From: AP-15 sp963832875
GTDB taxonomy: Bacteria; Pseudomonadota; Alphaproteobacteria; ATCC43930; CGMCC-115725
Length of the DNA: 64,000 bases
Direction: 5' to 3'
NCBI GenBank assembly: GCA_963832875.1
Contig: CAWHWB010000013.1
Location: 124,001 to 188,000 of the forward strand
Shown: positions 9,160 to 17,912 of the stretch, piece after piece
How positions within the stretch are numbered: the first letter of the stretch is position 1
Layout of the letters: every line of letters begins with the position of its first letter
Program-made: the position numbers and the translations under genes
The notes under the pieces: model-generated
What the model saw: the letters and a program-made list of their open reading frames with translations, nothing else
Told to the model about the DNA's origin: nothing
Databases searched by the model: none

Positions 9160-11443
9160 ATGGTTTCTATCGAATTCGACCCCGGAAATGGCGGCTGCCG
9201 TCTACGCGACTATGGCGCGCAATCTCGCGGTGGTCCGCCGCCGGCTGGGCAAGCCTTTGACTTTGGCCGACAAGGTGCTGCTCGGCCATCTCGACGACCC
9301 GGAGCATCAGGAAATCGAACCCGGCAAGAGCTACTTGCTGCTGCGCCCTGACCGGGTCGTGTTCCAGGACGTGCTAGGCCAGACCGGCCTCTTGCAATTC
9401 ATGCAGACCCGTCGCGACAAGGTCGCGGTCGCGGCCACGATCCATTGCGACCATCTGATCCAGGCGCGGGTGGAAGGCGGCTCGGACCTGCGCGAATCGC
9501 TGGCGGAAAACAAGGAGGTCTACGACTTCCTGCGCTCGGCGGCGGCGAAATACGGGCTGGGGTTCTGGGGTCCCGGCGCCGGCATCATCCATCAGGTGGT
9601 GCTGGAGAATTACGCCTTTCCGGGCGAGCTGATCATCGGCACCAACTCGCACACCCCCAATGCCGGCGGCCTCGGCGCCTGCTCGGTCGGGGTCGGCGGC
9701 GCCGATGCGGTCGAGGTCATCGCCGGGCTGCCGTGGGAGGTGCTCTATCCCCGCCACATCGCGGTCTATCTGACCGGCCAGCTCAACGGCTGGACCGCGC
9801 CCAAGGACGTGATCCTTTATGTTGCCGGCCGGCTGACGGTCTCGGGCGGCACCAACGCGATCGTCGAATATATCGGCCCCGGCGCGCGCACGATCAGCGC
9901 CACCGGCAAGGCGACGATCACCAACATGGGCGCCGAGCTCGGGGCGACCACCTCGATGTTTCCGGCCGACGAGCATATGGCGCGCTATCTGCGGGCGACC
10001 GGCAAGCCCGGGCTGGTGCCGCTGTTTCAGCAGCATCTGCGAACTGCTCGAACCCGACAAGGAGGTCGAGGCCGATCCCGGCGAAATATCTACGACCGCG
10101 TCGTCGAGCTCGATCTGTCGAAGCTCGAACCCTACATCGTCGGCCCGCACTCGCCCGACCGCGCCCGACCGATCTCGCAAGCTCGCCGCCGAGGTCGCCG
10201 ACCCGAAAAGCGGGTTCATCGACCAGATCTCGACCGCGCTGATCGGCAGCTGCACCAATTCCTCGTACGAGGATATGAGCCGCGCCGCCGATGTCGCCGA
10301 GCAGGCCAAGGCGCACGGCATCAAGGCCGGCGTGCCGTTTCTGGTGACGCCGGGCTCCGAGCAGGTGCGCGCGACGATCGAGCGCGACGGCCAGATGCAG
10401 TCGCTGAAGGACATCGACGGCACGGTGCTGGCCAATGCCTGCGGACCGTGCATCGGCCAATGGCGGCGCGCGGCCTCGGAGAGGTGCGGTGCCGAACACG
10501 ATCGTCACCTCGTACAACCGCAATTTCCCGCGGCGCAACGACGGCCAGCCGACGACGATGAATTTCATCGGCAGCCCGGAGATCGTGACCGCGATGGCGC
10601 TCGCCGGGCGATCTGTCGTTCAACCCGTTGACCGACAGCGCTGACCGATGCCCAGGGCAAAGCCGTTCCGGCTCGACCCGCCAAAGCCCGCGCCCGAGGT
10701 GCCGGCGCACGGGTTCGATGCCGGGCACGCCACCTACATCACCCCGCCCGAGGACGGCAGCGCCATCACCCTGGCGGTCGATCCGAACAGCGAGCGGCTG
10801 CAATTGATGGAGCCGTGGCTCGACCTGGGACCACAAGGACTTCGTCGATTGCCCGGTGCTGATCAAGACCCAGGGCAAGACCACGACCGACCATATCTCG
10901 CCGGCCGGCCCGTGGCTGCGCTATCGCGGCCATTTGGACAAGTTCAGCGACAACATGTTCATGGGCGCCACCAACGCCTTTACCGGCGAGGCCGGCACCG
11001 GCGATCGACGTGCTGAGCGGCGAGAAAGGCGCCGCCATCGCCAAAATCGCCCGCGACTACAAGGCGCACGGGGTCAAATGGGTGGCGATCGGCGACCATA
11101 ATTACGGCGAGGGTTCAGCCGCGAGCACGCCGCCTTGTCGCCGCGCCTCCTGGGCGGGTGCGCGGTGATCGCCCGCAGCTTTGCCCGCATCCACGAATCG
11201 AACCTGAAAAAGCAGGGCCTGTTGGCGCTGACCTTTCAGGACCCGGCCGACTACGACCGGATCCGCGCCGACGATCGGCTGAGCCTCGTCGGCCTGGAGG
11301 AGATGGCGCCGGGCCAGCCGGTCGAGTGCCGGATCAAGCACGCCGACGGGTCGAGCGAGACCCTGCACCTCAACCACACCTTCAGCGCCTCGCAGCTCGA
11401 ATGGTTCCGCAAGGGCTCCGCCTTGAACCTGTTCCACCACTGA
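9160..11443 (+). CDS. acnA: Aconitate hydratase, mitochondrial-type (multiple frameshifts)
   Basis: TCA-cycle citrate/isocitrate isomerase with a 4Fe-4S cluster. The conserved blocks are present but spread over all three plus frames: HCDHLIQA, the GAGIIHQVVLENYAFPGE and TNSHTPNAGGLG region, cluster-ligand cysteines in GSCTNSSYEDM and ACGPCIGQW, TKTTDHISPAG-like, and the AREHAALSPRLLGG tail. Twelve indels restore one frame (near 9180, 10037, 10080, 10090, 10178, 10480, 10608, 10640, 10661, 10825, 11003 and 11119). Eleven are insertions and one a deletion. The corrected length is about 757 residues, like mitochondrial aconitases. ATG 9160 is the likely start. The symbol is provisional, as the type differs from E. 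coli AcnA. Confidence 0.85.
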
Positions 11444-11570
11444 GCGACGCCCTACTATCGAGGTGCGCCGGCATCAAAGGACGAGCCATTTTGCCGGCGC
11501 TTCTCGCTAGGGCGGAGCGTCGCCGTCGCAGCGGTATCGGCGTCTAGCAAGATTTTGGGCGGATCGATAG

Positions 11571-11756
11571 TTACCGCGAATGCAGCCCGGTCGGGCCGAC
11601 GACGACCGGCATCGGGTTGACAGAAGATTCGGCCGAGCTCGTACCCGCTTGTCCGCCGGGGACCACCGGCCTCAAGGATGATGTCGCCGTCGCATCGCAC
11701 CCAGCAACAAGCAGCGCGCAAATCAGCAAAACCCAAATCCCTACGAAGGTTCGCAT
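11571..11756 (-). CDS. Small predicted lipoprotein
   Basis: 61-residue frame starting MRTFVGIWVLLIC and followed by LVAGC, a good lipobox with Cys at about residue 20. The mature part is short, rich in Ser, Val and Pro, and has no recognised domain. Short low-complexity lipoproteins like this are common and usually unannotated. The Shine-Dalgarno sequence is weak. It lies between acn (convergent) and the P450 gene (same strand). Function is unknown. Confidence 0.5.
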   Translation of the reverse strand: MRTFVGIWVLLICALLVAGCDATATSSLRPVVPGGQAGTSSAESSVNPMPVVVGPTGLHSR

Positions 11757-11911
11757 CTCGTTCGGATAAACATTGTCCCAACATTTTATCCTGAAGTTGC
11801 GCATCGGTCAATAGATCGCGCGCATCGCGTCATCTTTAATCATGTCTCGATTGAGCCCGCCCGCTGCCGGAATAACCGGTGGTTGGGCCATCGATCGGTG
11901 CGCGGACGGGC

Positions 11912-13291
11912 CTATCGGCGGGGCGTCAGATGGAACGGAGGCGGATGGACGGGCTGGGTGGTGACGACGGCGCGCGGCGTGACTGGGCTGTCGTCAGCGC
12001 GCTCGATGTTGAAGGCCTGGATCATCGTCGCCAGCACCAGGGTGGCTTCAGTCAGGGCGAATTGGGCGCCGATGCACACTCGCGGGCCGATGCCAAACGG
12101 CAGATAGGCGTAGCGGTCGGGCGGCGAGGCGTCGGGCAGAAACCGGGCGGGATCGAAGGTTTCGGGCTCTTTCCACAGCAGCCGGTGGCGGTGCAATACC
12201 CAGGGCGAGATCAGCACCACGCCGCGGGCAGGAATCGCGATGCCGCCGGCGACATCGGCGCGGATCGCCTGGCGCGCGAGCGTGAAGGCCGGCGGATAGA
12301 GGCGCAATGCCTCGTGCACCACGGCGCGAGTGTAGACGAGGCCCGGCAATACCGCGGCGGCATTGCCGGGACCGAAATCGAGCGGTCCCACTTCGGCGGC
12401 GAGCCGGTCCTGGATTGCCGGCGCCGACGCCAACAGATAGAGCGACCAGAACAACGCCACCGCAGTCGTTTCGTGGCCGGCGACGATCATCGTCGCCACC
12501 TGGTCGGCAAGGCGGCGCGGCGGAAACAGCGCGCCGCTCTCCGGGTCGCGGGCGGTCGACAAGAGGTCAAAGAGGTCGCGCGGCGCTCCCGCCGAGCCCT
12601 GTCCGCGGCGTGCGGCGATGATCCGCCCGATCAGGTCGAGCCAGCGGCGGCGAAAGCGCCAGCGCGCCACGTCGCGCGGGCTCGGCAGCGCCGGCGGCAG
12701 CAAAAAGTCCAGTAGGCTCGGCCGGCCGAGATGAGCGGCGTAGCCCTTGATCAGCCCGCGCAGCTCAGCGCCGTAGCGCTCCATCTCGAGCGAAAACATC
12801 GAGGCGCCGGCGATCTCCAATGCCAGAAACTGCATCGCCGCTAGGAGGTCGACCGGGGCGGAGCCGGCGGCCTCGAGGCTGGCGACGGCGAGGACGGCGG
12901 CGCGCGCGACATGGCCCGCGAGGATCGGCATCGTGCGCGGCGCGAAGGCCGGCGCCAGGGTGCGGCGTTGATGCCGCCAATCTTCGCCCTGGCTCAACAG
13001 CAGCCCGCGGCCGAGCAGCGGGCGAAGAATGCGGATGCCGGCCGCAGTGCGTCGGTAGTTGCCGGGATTGTCGACGAGGATGTGCTGGATCGCCGCCGGG
13101 CGGCTGACGATGACCTGTCGGCGCCCAAAGATCTTGCGCAGAACGACATCCTGCTCGAATGCCTGCGGCGGGAAGATGCCGAGCGCGTTGTCGCGCAGCG
13201 AGCGGGCAAAGCCGCGTGACGAGGGCGGCGACAAGAGGCGTTCGGGCCGGTCGCCGGTCGCCGGAGAGAGAAGAGGCTGCACCTCGGTCAC
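11912..13291 (-). CDS. Cytochrome P450
   Basis: 459-residue heme monooxygenase. The I-helix oxygen-binding motif AGHETT lies near residue 270, the K-helix ExxR is in HEALRLYPP, and the heme-thiolate loop FGIGPRVCIGAQ has Cys406. No N-terminal membrane anchor is evident. The GTG start at 13291 overlaps the stop of the upstream exporter gene as GTGA, so it is the last gene of the PKS operon. It probably hydroxylates or otherwise oxidises the polyketide product. Similar CYP102- or CYP4-like soluble P450s act on fatty chains, but the substrate cannot be read from sequence. Confidence 0.92.
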   Translation of the reverse strand: MTEVQPLLSPATGDRPERLLSPPSSRGFARSLRDNALGIFPPQAFEQDVVLRKIFGRRQVIVSRPAAIQHILVDNPGNYRRTAAGIRILRPLLGRGLLLSQGEDWRHQRRTLAPAFAPRTMPILAGHVARAAVLAVASLEAAGSAPVDLLAAMQFLALEIAGASMFSLEMERYGAELRGLIKGYAAHLGRPSLLDFLLPPALPSPRDVARWRFRRRWLDLIGRIIAARRGQGSAGAPRDLFDLLSTARDPESGALFPPRRLADQVATMIVAGHETTAVALFWSLYLLASAPAIQDRLAAEVGPLDFGPGNAAAVLPGLVYTRAVVHEALRLYPPAFTLARQAIRADVAGGIAIPARGVVLISPWVLHRHRLLWKEPETFDPARFLPDASPPDRYAYLPFGIGPRVCIGAQFALTEATLVLATMIQAFNIERADDSPVTPRAVVTTQPVHPPPFHLTPRR

Positions 13292-14889
13292 TTTCCCGAC
13301 CCCGCAGCAACGGCATCCGCTGCCGGGGAGATCGGTATCGCCGAGCCCGCCGCCAATCCTCGCGCCGGAGAGCGCAGCAATGGCAACAGCAGCAAGGAGA
13401 GCAGGATCAGCCCGCCGATCAGGAGCCAGGCGTCGTTGAAGGCGGCGACGAGCCCGGCGCGCTCGACCAAGGGCGCGACGAAGTCGCGGGTGGCCTGGTC
13501 GACCGGGCCGAGCGGGACGCCGGTAAACCGCGCTGCCGGCAAGCCGACGAGGCGCGCGGCCGCGGCGTCGCCGGCCTGGAGGCGGGCGACGAGTGCTGCG
13601 ACATGCGTCGGCGTGCGCTGTTCGAGGATGGTGTCGATGACCGCGAGCCCGATCGCCCCGCCGAGATTGCGCATCAGGTTGAAAAGACCGCTCGCATTGG
13701 CGACACGGGCCGGGTCGAAGCCGCCGAGCGCCAGTGCCGTCGTCGGCAGCAGGCACAGCATCACCGCGGCGCCGCGCGCGACCTGCTGCCAGCAAAGCCC
13801 CCAGAAATCGGTCTCGAAGGTCATGAAGCCATTGCCGAGCCAGCCCAACGCGAAGAGCGCATAACCGGCGGCGATCAGCAGCCGCGCGTCCGAACGACGC
13901 TCGAGAAGATTGGCGACCGGGGCCATGACCAGCTGTGCGGCGCCGGTGACCATCATGATCTCGCCGATCGGCAATGCGTCGTAGTTCCGCACCACGCCGA
14001 GAAACACCGGCAACAGATACGTTGCCCCGTAAAGCCCGACGCCGAGGACAAAGCTGAACCAGCAGCCGATCACGAAACCGCGGTTGCGGAAGGCGGTGAA
14101 ATCGATCAGCGGCGCCGGATGGCGCAGCGAGCGCCGCAGGAGGCCGCCGCCGCAGATCAGGCACAGCGCCGCCAGCAGCAGCATCGCGGGACTACCCCAG
14201 CCGCGCTTCGGCGCCTCCTTCAGCAACAATTCGAGGCCGCCGAGAAAGACCGCGAGCAACGGCAATGCCCAGAGATCGACCGAGCCGAAGCGGCCGCGGT
14301 GCCGGCGGTCGACATCGACAGCCCAGGCGACCAGCAGCGCCACGACGATCCCGGTCGGCACGTTGATCAGAAACAGCCAGTGCCAGGATAAGCGGTCGGT
14401 GACAAAACCGCCGATGCCGGGCCCCAAGGCCGGCGCCAGCATCGCCAAGACCCCGGCGATCAATGTCGCCCGCGAGCGCGCGGTCTGTTCGAACATCAGG
14501 AAGACCGCGGAAAACACCAGCGGGATTAAGAGCCCGCCGCAAAAACCCTGGACCACCCGCGCCGGGATCAACGACCAAAACCCGGTCGATGCGGCGCAAG
14601 CGAGGCTGGCGGCGGTGAAGCCGAAGATGCAGGCGACAAAGGCGCCGCGCGTCGACAGCATCCGGGTCAGCCAGCCGGTCAGCGGGATCGCGACGATCTC
14701 GGCCATCAGATAGGCGGTCTGCACCCAGCTCAATTGGTCGAGCGGAAGGCCGAGCCCAGCCTGGATCTCGGGCAACGAGCTGGCGACGATCTGAATGTCG
14801 AGGATCGCCATGAACATGCCGACGGCCATGGCGACGAAACCGATCCAGGTCTTGGCCCCGGCGGCCGCCTGGGGCAGAGCGATGCTCAC
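13288..14889 (-). CDS. MFS drug/lipid exporter, DHA2 (EmrB/QacA) family
   Basis: 533 residues with about 14 predicted membrane helices. The first helix carries the DIQIVASSLPEIQAGL segment typical of DHA2 motif D1, and motif C-like GPGIGGFVTDRLSW lies in helix 5. The chosen GTG at 14889 overlaps the methyltransferase stop as GTGA, and its own stop overlaps the P450 start the same way. The in-frame sequence upstream of 14889 is the shadow of the methyltransferase gene. The context suggests export of the polyketide or P450 product. Confidence 0.92.
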   Translation of the reverse strand: MSIALPQAAAGAKTWIGFVAMAVGMFMAILDIQIVASSLPEIQAGLGLPLDQLSWVQTAYLMAEIVAIPLTGWLTRMLSTRGAFVACIFGFTAASLACAASTGFWSLIPARVVQGFCGGLLIPLVFSAVFLMFEQTARSRATLIAGVLAMLAPALGPGIGGFVTDRLSWHWLFLINVPTGIVVALLVAWAVDVDRRHRGRFGSVDLWALPLLAVFLGGLELLLKEAPKRGWGSPAMLLLAALCLICGGGLLRRSLRHPAPLIDFTAFRNRGFVIGCWFSFVLGVGLYGATYLLPVFLGVVRNYDALPIGEIMMVTGAAQLVMAPVANLLERRSDARLLIAAGYALFALGWLGNGFMTFETDFWGLCWQQVARGAAVMLCLLPTTALALGGFDPARVANASGLFNLMRNLGGAIGLAVIDTILEQRTPTHVAALVARLQAGDAAAARLVGLPAARFTGVPLGPVDQATRDFVAPLVERAGLVAAFNDAWLLIGGLILLSLLLLPLLRSPARGLAAGSAIPISPAADAVAAGSGK

Positions 14890-15383
14890 GGCCCGCGGCG
14901 GGGCGCCAGCGCCCGGTCCTCGATGCCGATGCGCCGGGCGATCAGCGCCAGATCGATGAGCGAAAACGCGACCGCTACGGCGACCGCACCAAAAGCCAGC
15001 GGCAGGACCGCGATCTCGGCAACAACCAAGAGGTAGTTCGGGTGCCGCACCCACCGGTAGGGGCCGGTGCGCACCAGCGGGATGTCGGCCAAACTCAGGA
15101 CGCGGGTGGTCCACAGCCGGCCCAGGGTCGCGATCACCCAAACCCGGCCGAGCTGCAACAGTCCGAAGAGGCCCAGAAGCGGCCAATAGGGCCGGGTCGC
15201 CGGCGGGACCGACAAAGCGAGGGCGGCGAGCCAGCCGGCATGCAGCAGGACAAAAAATGGATAGCCGCCCGCGTCCGCCTCGACCGCGCCGAGCCGACGC
15301 AGCCGCGCGGTGTTGCGGTCGGCCCAGGCGAGCTCGGCGAGACGCTGCCCGGCGACGAGGGCAATCGTCCAGTAAAGCGCCAT
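14886..15383 (-). CDS. Isoprenylcysteine carboxyl methyltransferase-like membrane methyltransferase
   Basis: 165-residue membrane methyltransferase with four to five hydrophobic helices. The C-terminal signature RTGPYRWVRHPNYLLVVAEI is that of the ICMT/phospholipid methyltransferase fold. It starts at ATG 15383, overlapping the PKS stop as TGATG; GTG 15386 is an equal alternative. Type III PKS genes are often paired with this family (SrsA-SrsB in Streptomyces, BpsA-BpsB in Bacillus), where it O-methylates alkylresorcinol or alkylpyrone products. The same role is inferred here. Confidence 0.88.
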   Translation of the reverse strand: MALYWTIALVAGQRLAELAWADRNTARLRRLGAVEADAGGYPFFVLLHAGWLAALALSVPPATRPYWPLLGLFGLLQLGRVWVIATLGRLWTTRVLSLADIPLVRTGPYRWVRHPNYLLVVAEIAVLPLAFGAVAVAVAFSLIDLALIARRIGIEDRALAPRRGP

Positions 15384-16429
15384 CACCGGTTGTCGAGCAC
15401 CAGGAACCCGGCGGAGAAACCCGGCCCGAGCGCGTTCATCAGCGCGCGCCGCCACCCCAGGCCGTCGCCGAGCATGCGGTCGAGCACAAACATTACGGTC
15501 GCGGCCGACATGTTGCCGTAATCGCGCAACACGCCGCGCGCTACGCAGAGCGCGCCTTCCTCGAGGCCGAAGGCGCCTTCGAGCGCGGCTATCACCTTGG
15601 CCCCACCCGGATGGCAGACAAAGCGGCCGACGTCGCCGATCGCCAGACCGTGACGGGCGAGGAACTCGTCGGCAACGCTGCGAAAGCGGGTCGCGACAAG
15701 CTGCGGGATGTCGCGAGAAAAGACCGCGCTGAGCCCGTCATCGGCCACCTCCCAGCCCATCACCTCGAGGCTCTTGGGCCAGGTGTGCTCGCCCGTGGCG
15801 ACGATCGCCGGCCCCTCCCCCGCGGTCGACAGGAGCGCCCCGGCGGCGCCGTCGCCGAACAGCGCCGTCGCAACGATGTTGCTCTTCGCGAAATCGTCGC
15901 GGCGGAATGACAGCGCGCACAATTCGACGACCAGAAACAGCACCGTCTCGCCGGGCGCCGCCAGGGCCTGGCTCGCCGCGCGGGCGAGACCGAGAACGCC
16001 GCCGGCGCAGCCGAGCCCAAAGATCGGCAGCCGCCGCACGTCAGCGCGCAGCCCCATTTGCTCGATCAACAACGCGTCGAGGCTGGGTGTGGCAATCCCG
16101 GTGGTCGAGACGACGACGATCGCGTCGATCTCGTGCTTACTGCGGCCGGCCCGGTCGAGCAACTGGATCGTCGTCGCCTCGAGCAGGTCGAGTGCGGCCG
16201 AAAGATAGATACGGTTGCGCTCGGGCCAGCTGTGGCGGCGGTCGTACCAATCGAGCGGCACGCAGGAATAGCGCGTGCGGATGCCGGTATTGGTAAATAC
16301 CGGCAACAGCCGATCGAGCGCCTGCGCGCCGCCGAACAACAGCTTGACGCGCTCGATCACGTCGTCCTGGTCGAGCGGATAGGGCGGAACCGAGGTCGCG
16401 ACGCTCAATAGACGCGGGGCTGCCAGCAT
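15383..16429 (-). CDS. Type III polyketide synthase (chalcone synthase-like)
   Basis: 348-residue homodimeric-type ketosynthase that extends an acyl-CoA starter with malonyl-CoA and cyclises it. The catalytic triad is visible as Cys141 in FGLGCAGG, His273 in CHPGG and Asn306 in YGNMSAATV. The C-terminus GPGFSAGFLVL is the usual family end. It heads a four-gene operon with overlapping genes (methyltransferase, exporter, P450). The family and partners point to an alkylresorcinol or alkylpyrone lipid, with starter length unknown. Confidence 0.94.
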   Translation of the reverse strand: MLAAPRLLSVATSVPPYPLDQDDVIERVKLLFGGAQALDRLLPVFTNTGIRTRYSCVPLDWYDRRHSWPERNRIYLSAALDLLEATTIQLLDRAGRSKHEIDAIVVVSTTGIATPSLDALLIEQMGLRADVRRLPIFGLGCAGGVLGLARAASQALAAPGETVLFLVVELCALSFRRDDFAKSNIVATALFGDGAAGALLSTAGEGPAIVATGEHTWPKSLEVMGWEVADDGLSAVFSRDIPQLVATRFRSVADEFLARHGLAIGDVGRFVCHPGGAKVIAALEGAFGLEEGALCVARGVLRDYGNMSAATVMFVLDRMLGDGLGWRRALMNALGPGFSAGFLVLDNR

Positions 16430-16709
16430 CGGCCGTCACCCTACTTGTTCGGGAACCTCCCCGATAGCGAATAAGACAAGCACCGCTGCGGCATATTTTG
16501 GGTGCTGCGGGCGATGATCGCGGCCCTGCGCAGTCGGTCGGTTCCCTCGCTGGCGGGCGAAGCGTTGGACGGACTTGGCGCTTGCCACCCCGTTCTGGCC
16601 GGGATCCATTTTGAAGATGTGCACCGGCCTGCTCCGGTGTGACAACAGACGGACTTGTGTAACCTACAAAAGTGAGTCGCGAGCGTGCATTTGTGGCGGA
16701 GTGATCGAC

Positions 16710-17098
16710 ATGGCAGATGATGCGGCTGCGCCGCTTCGCTCTCGAAATCAGGGGAGGCTCGCCGCATCGTCCGGAAGCATTGGTTTGCCTGCTGCGTGGT
16801 CTGTGGGCTCCAGATCAGGACGTGCTTGGATATCGCGCATCTTGATCAAAACGCGGGCAACAACGACCCAGACAACCTGGCGTATTTCTGCAAAACTCAT
16901 CATTGGATGTACGATTGCGGTTTTTATCCGGTCGACGCGATTAGGCTGTTGAGCGCCCATTGGAAGAACACCGGAGGCACTCCAGACCACAAACCGCGGA
17001 TGAAGGACGCCGGCGCGAAAGCCGCGTTGGCCCGGAAGAGGAGCATGAGCGCGAAGAAGGCGTGGCGGACGCGGCGCACGGCGTCGCCCGAGCCATAG
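16710..17098 (+). CDS. Small HNH-type zinc-finger protein (probable one-base frameshift)
   Basis: The 16760-17098 frame encodes CVVCGL, then DIAHLDQ, NNDPDNLAYFC and THHWMYD, matching the beta-beta-alpha metal finger of HNH proteins (CxxC plus AH...N...H). It continues as a basic tail rich in Lys and Arg. No start codon lies upstream in that frame before a stop at 16718-16720. The ATG at 16710 (MADDAAAPLRS) is one frame away, and a single missing base near 16760 would join them into about 130 residues. It could be a nuclease or a DNA-binding finger. Function is unknown. Confidence 0.55.
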
Positions 17099-17120
17099 AC
17101 CGAGCCGATCAGGGCAGATC

Positions 17121-17870
17121 CTACGCGGCAACGAGCTCGTCGAGGGTTGCGGCGAGGCGGGCGAGGTCGGGGGCTGTCGAGAGGCGGTGGTCGCCGTCCT
17201 TGACGAGGGTGACGGCAACGTCGCGGCTCGTCAGGCGCCCGGCGAGGCGCAGGCTGGTTTCCCACGGGACCGAGGTGTCGCGCAGCCCGTGCAAGAGCCG
17301 CACCGGGCAGTCGAGCGCGATCGGCGCGCGCATCACCAGATGCCGCTTTCCGTCCTCGATCAGGCTCAGCCGGTAGGTGTAGCCGGCCGGGTCGTATTCG
17401 GAGGGCAAGGTTACCGAGCCGGTCGTCAGCAGTTCCTGGCGCTGCGCCATGTCGAGGCGCGGCGACATCAGATCTTCGGTCGCGTCGGGTGCGGCGGCGA
17501 TACCGAGCAGCGCCTGCACCCGCTCGCGGCGGGCGAGCGCCGCCAGCAGCATGATCCAGCCGCCGAGGCTCGACCCGACCAAGATCTGCGGCCCTTGGGT
17601 CAGCCGGTCGAGGACCGCGATCGCATCCTCGGCCCAGCGGCCAACAGTGCCGTCGGCAAAATCGCCGCTCGACCTGCCGTGGCCGAAATAATCGAACCGC
17701 ACATAGGCCCGCCCGCGGCGGCGGCAATATTCATCGAGATAGAGCGCCTTCGTCCCGGTCATGTCGGAGCGAAGGCCGGCAAGAAAGACAATTCCCGGCG
17801 CCGCACCCGGCAACCGATGAAAGGCGATCGTGTGGCCGTCGGAACGCGGCAGGGTTTCGGGCAAAGTCAT
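17121..17870 (-). CDS. Alpha/beta hydrolase (ABHD10/thioesterase-like)
   Basis: 249 residues with the alpha/beta hydrolase fold. The nucleophile elbow GSSLGG places Ser101 as nucleophile. The acid is in LLHGLRDTSVP (Asp near 198) and the histidine in DGDHRLS (near 228). The FDYFGHGRSSG segment resembles mitochondrial ABHD10 acyl-protein thioesterases and related bacterial hydrolases. It is divergent from the glycosyltransferase with only 42 bases between starts. The substrate is not predictable. Confidence 0.88.
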   Translation of the reverse strand: MTLPETLPRSDGHTIAFHRLPGAAPGIVFLAGLRSDMTGTKALYLDEYCRRRGRAYVRFDYFGHGRSSGDFADGTVGRWAEDAIAVLDRLTQGPQILVGSSLGGWIMLLAALARRERVQALLGIAAAPDATEDLMSPRLDMAQRQELLTTGSVTLPSEYDPAGYTYRLSLIEDGKRHLVMRAPIALDCPVRLLHGLRDTSVPWETSLRLAGRLTSRDVAVTLVKDGDHRLSTAPDLARLAATLDELVAA

Positions 17871-17912
17871 CGCAGGCTTGCGGCAGGCAGTGAGGATGGC
17901 GACGATAGCATT

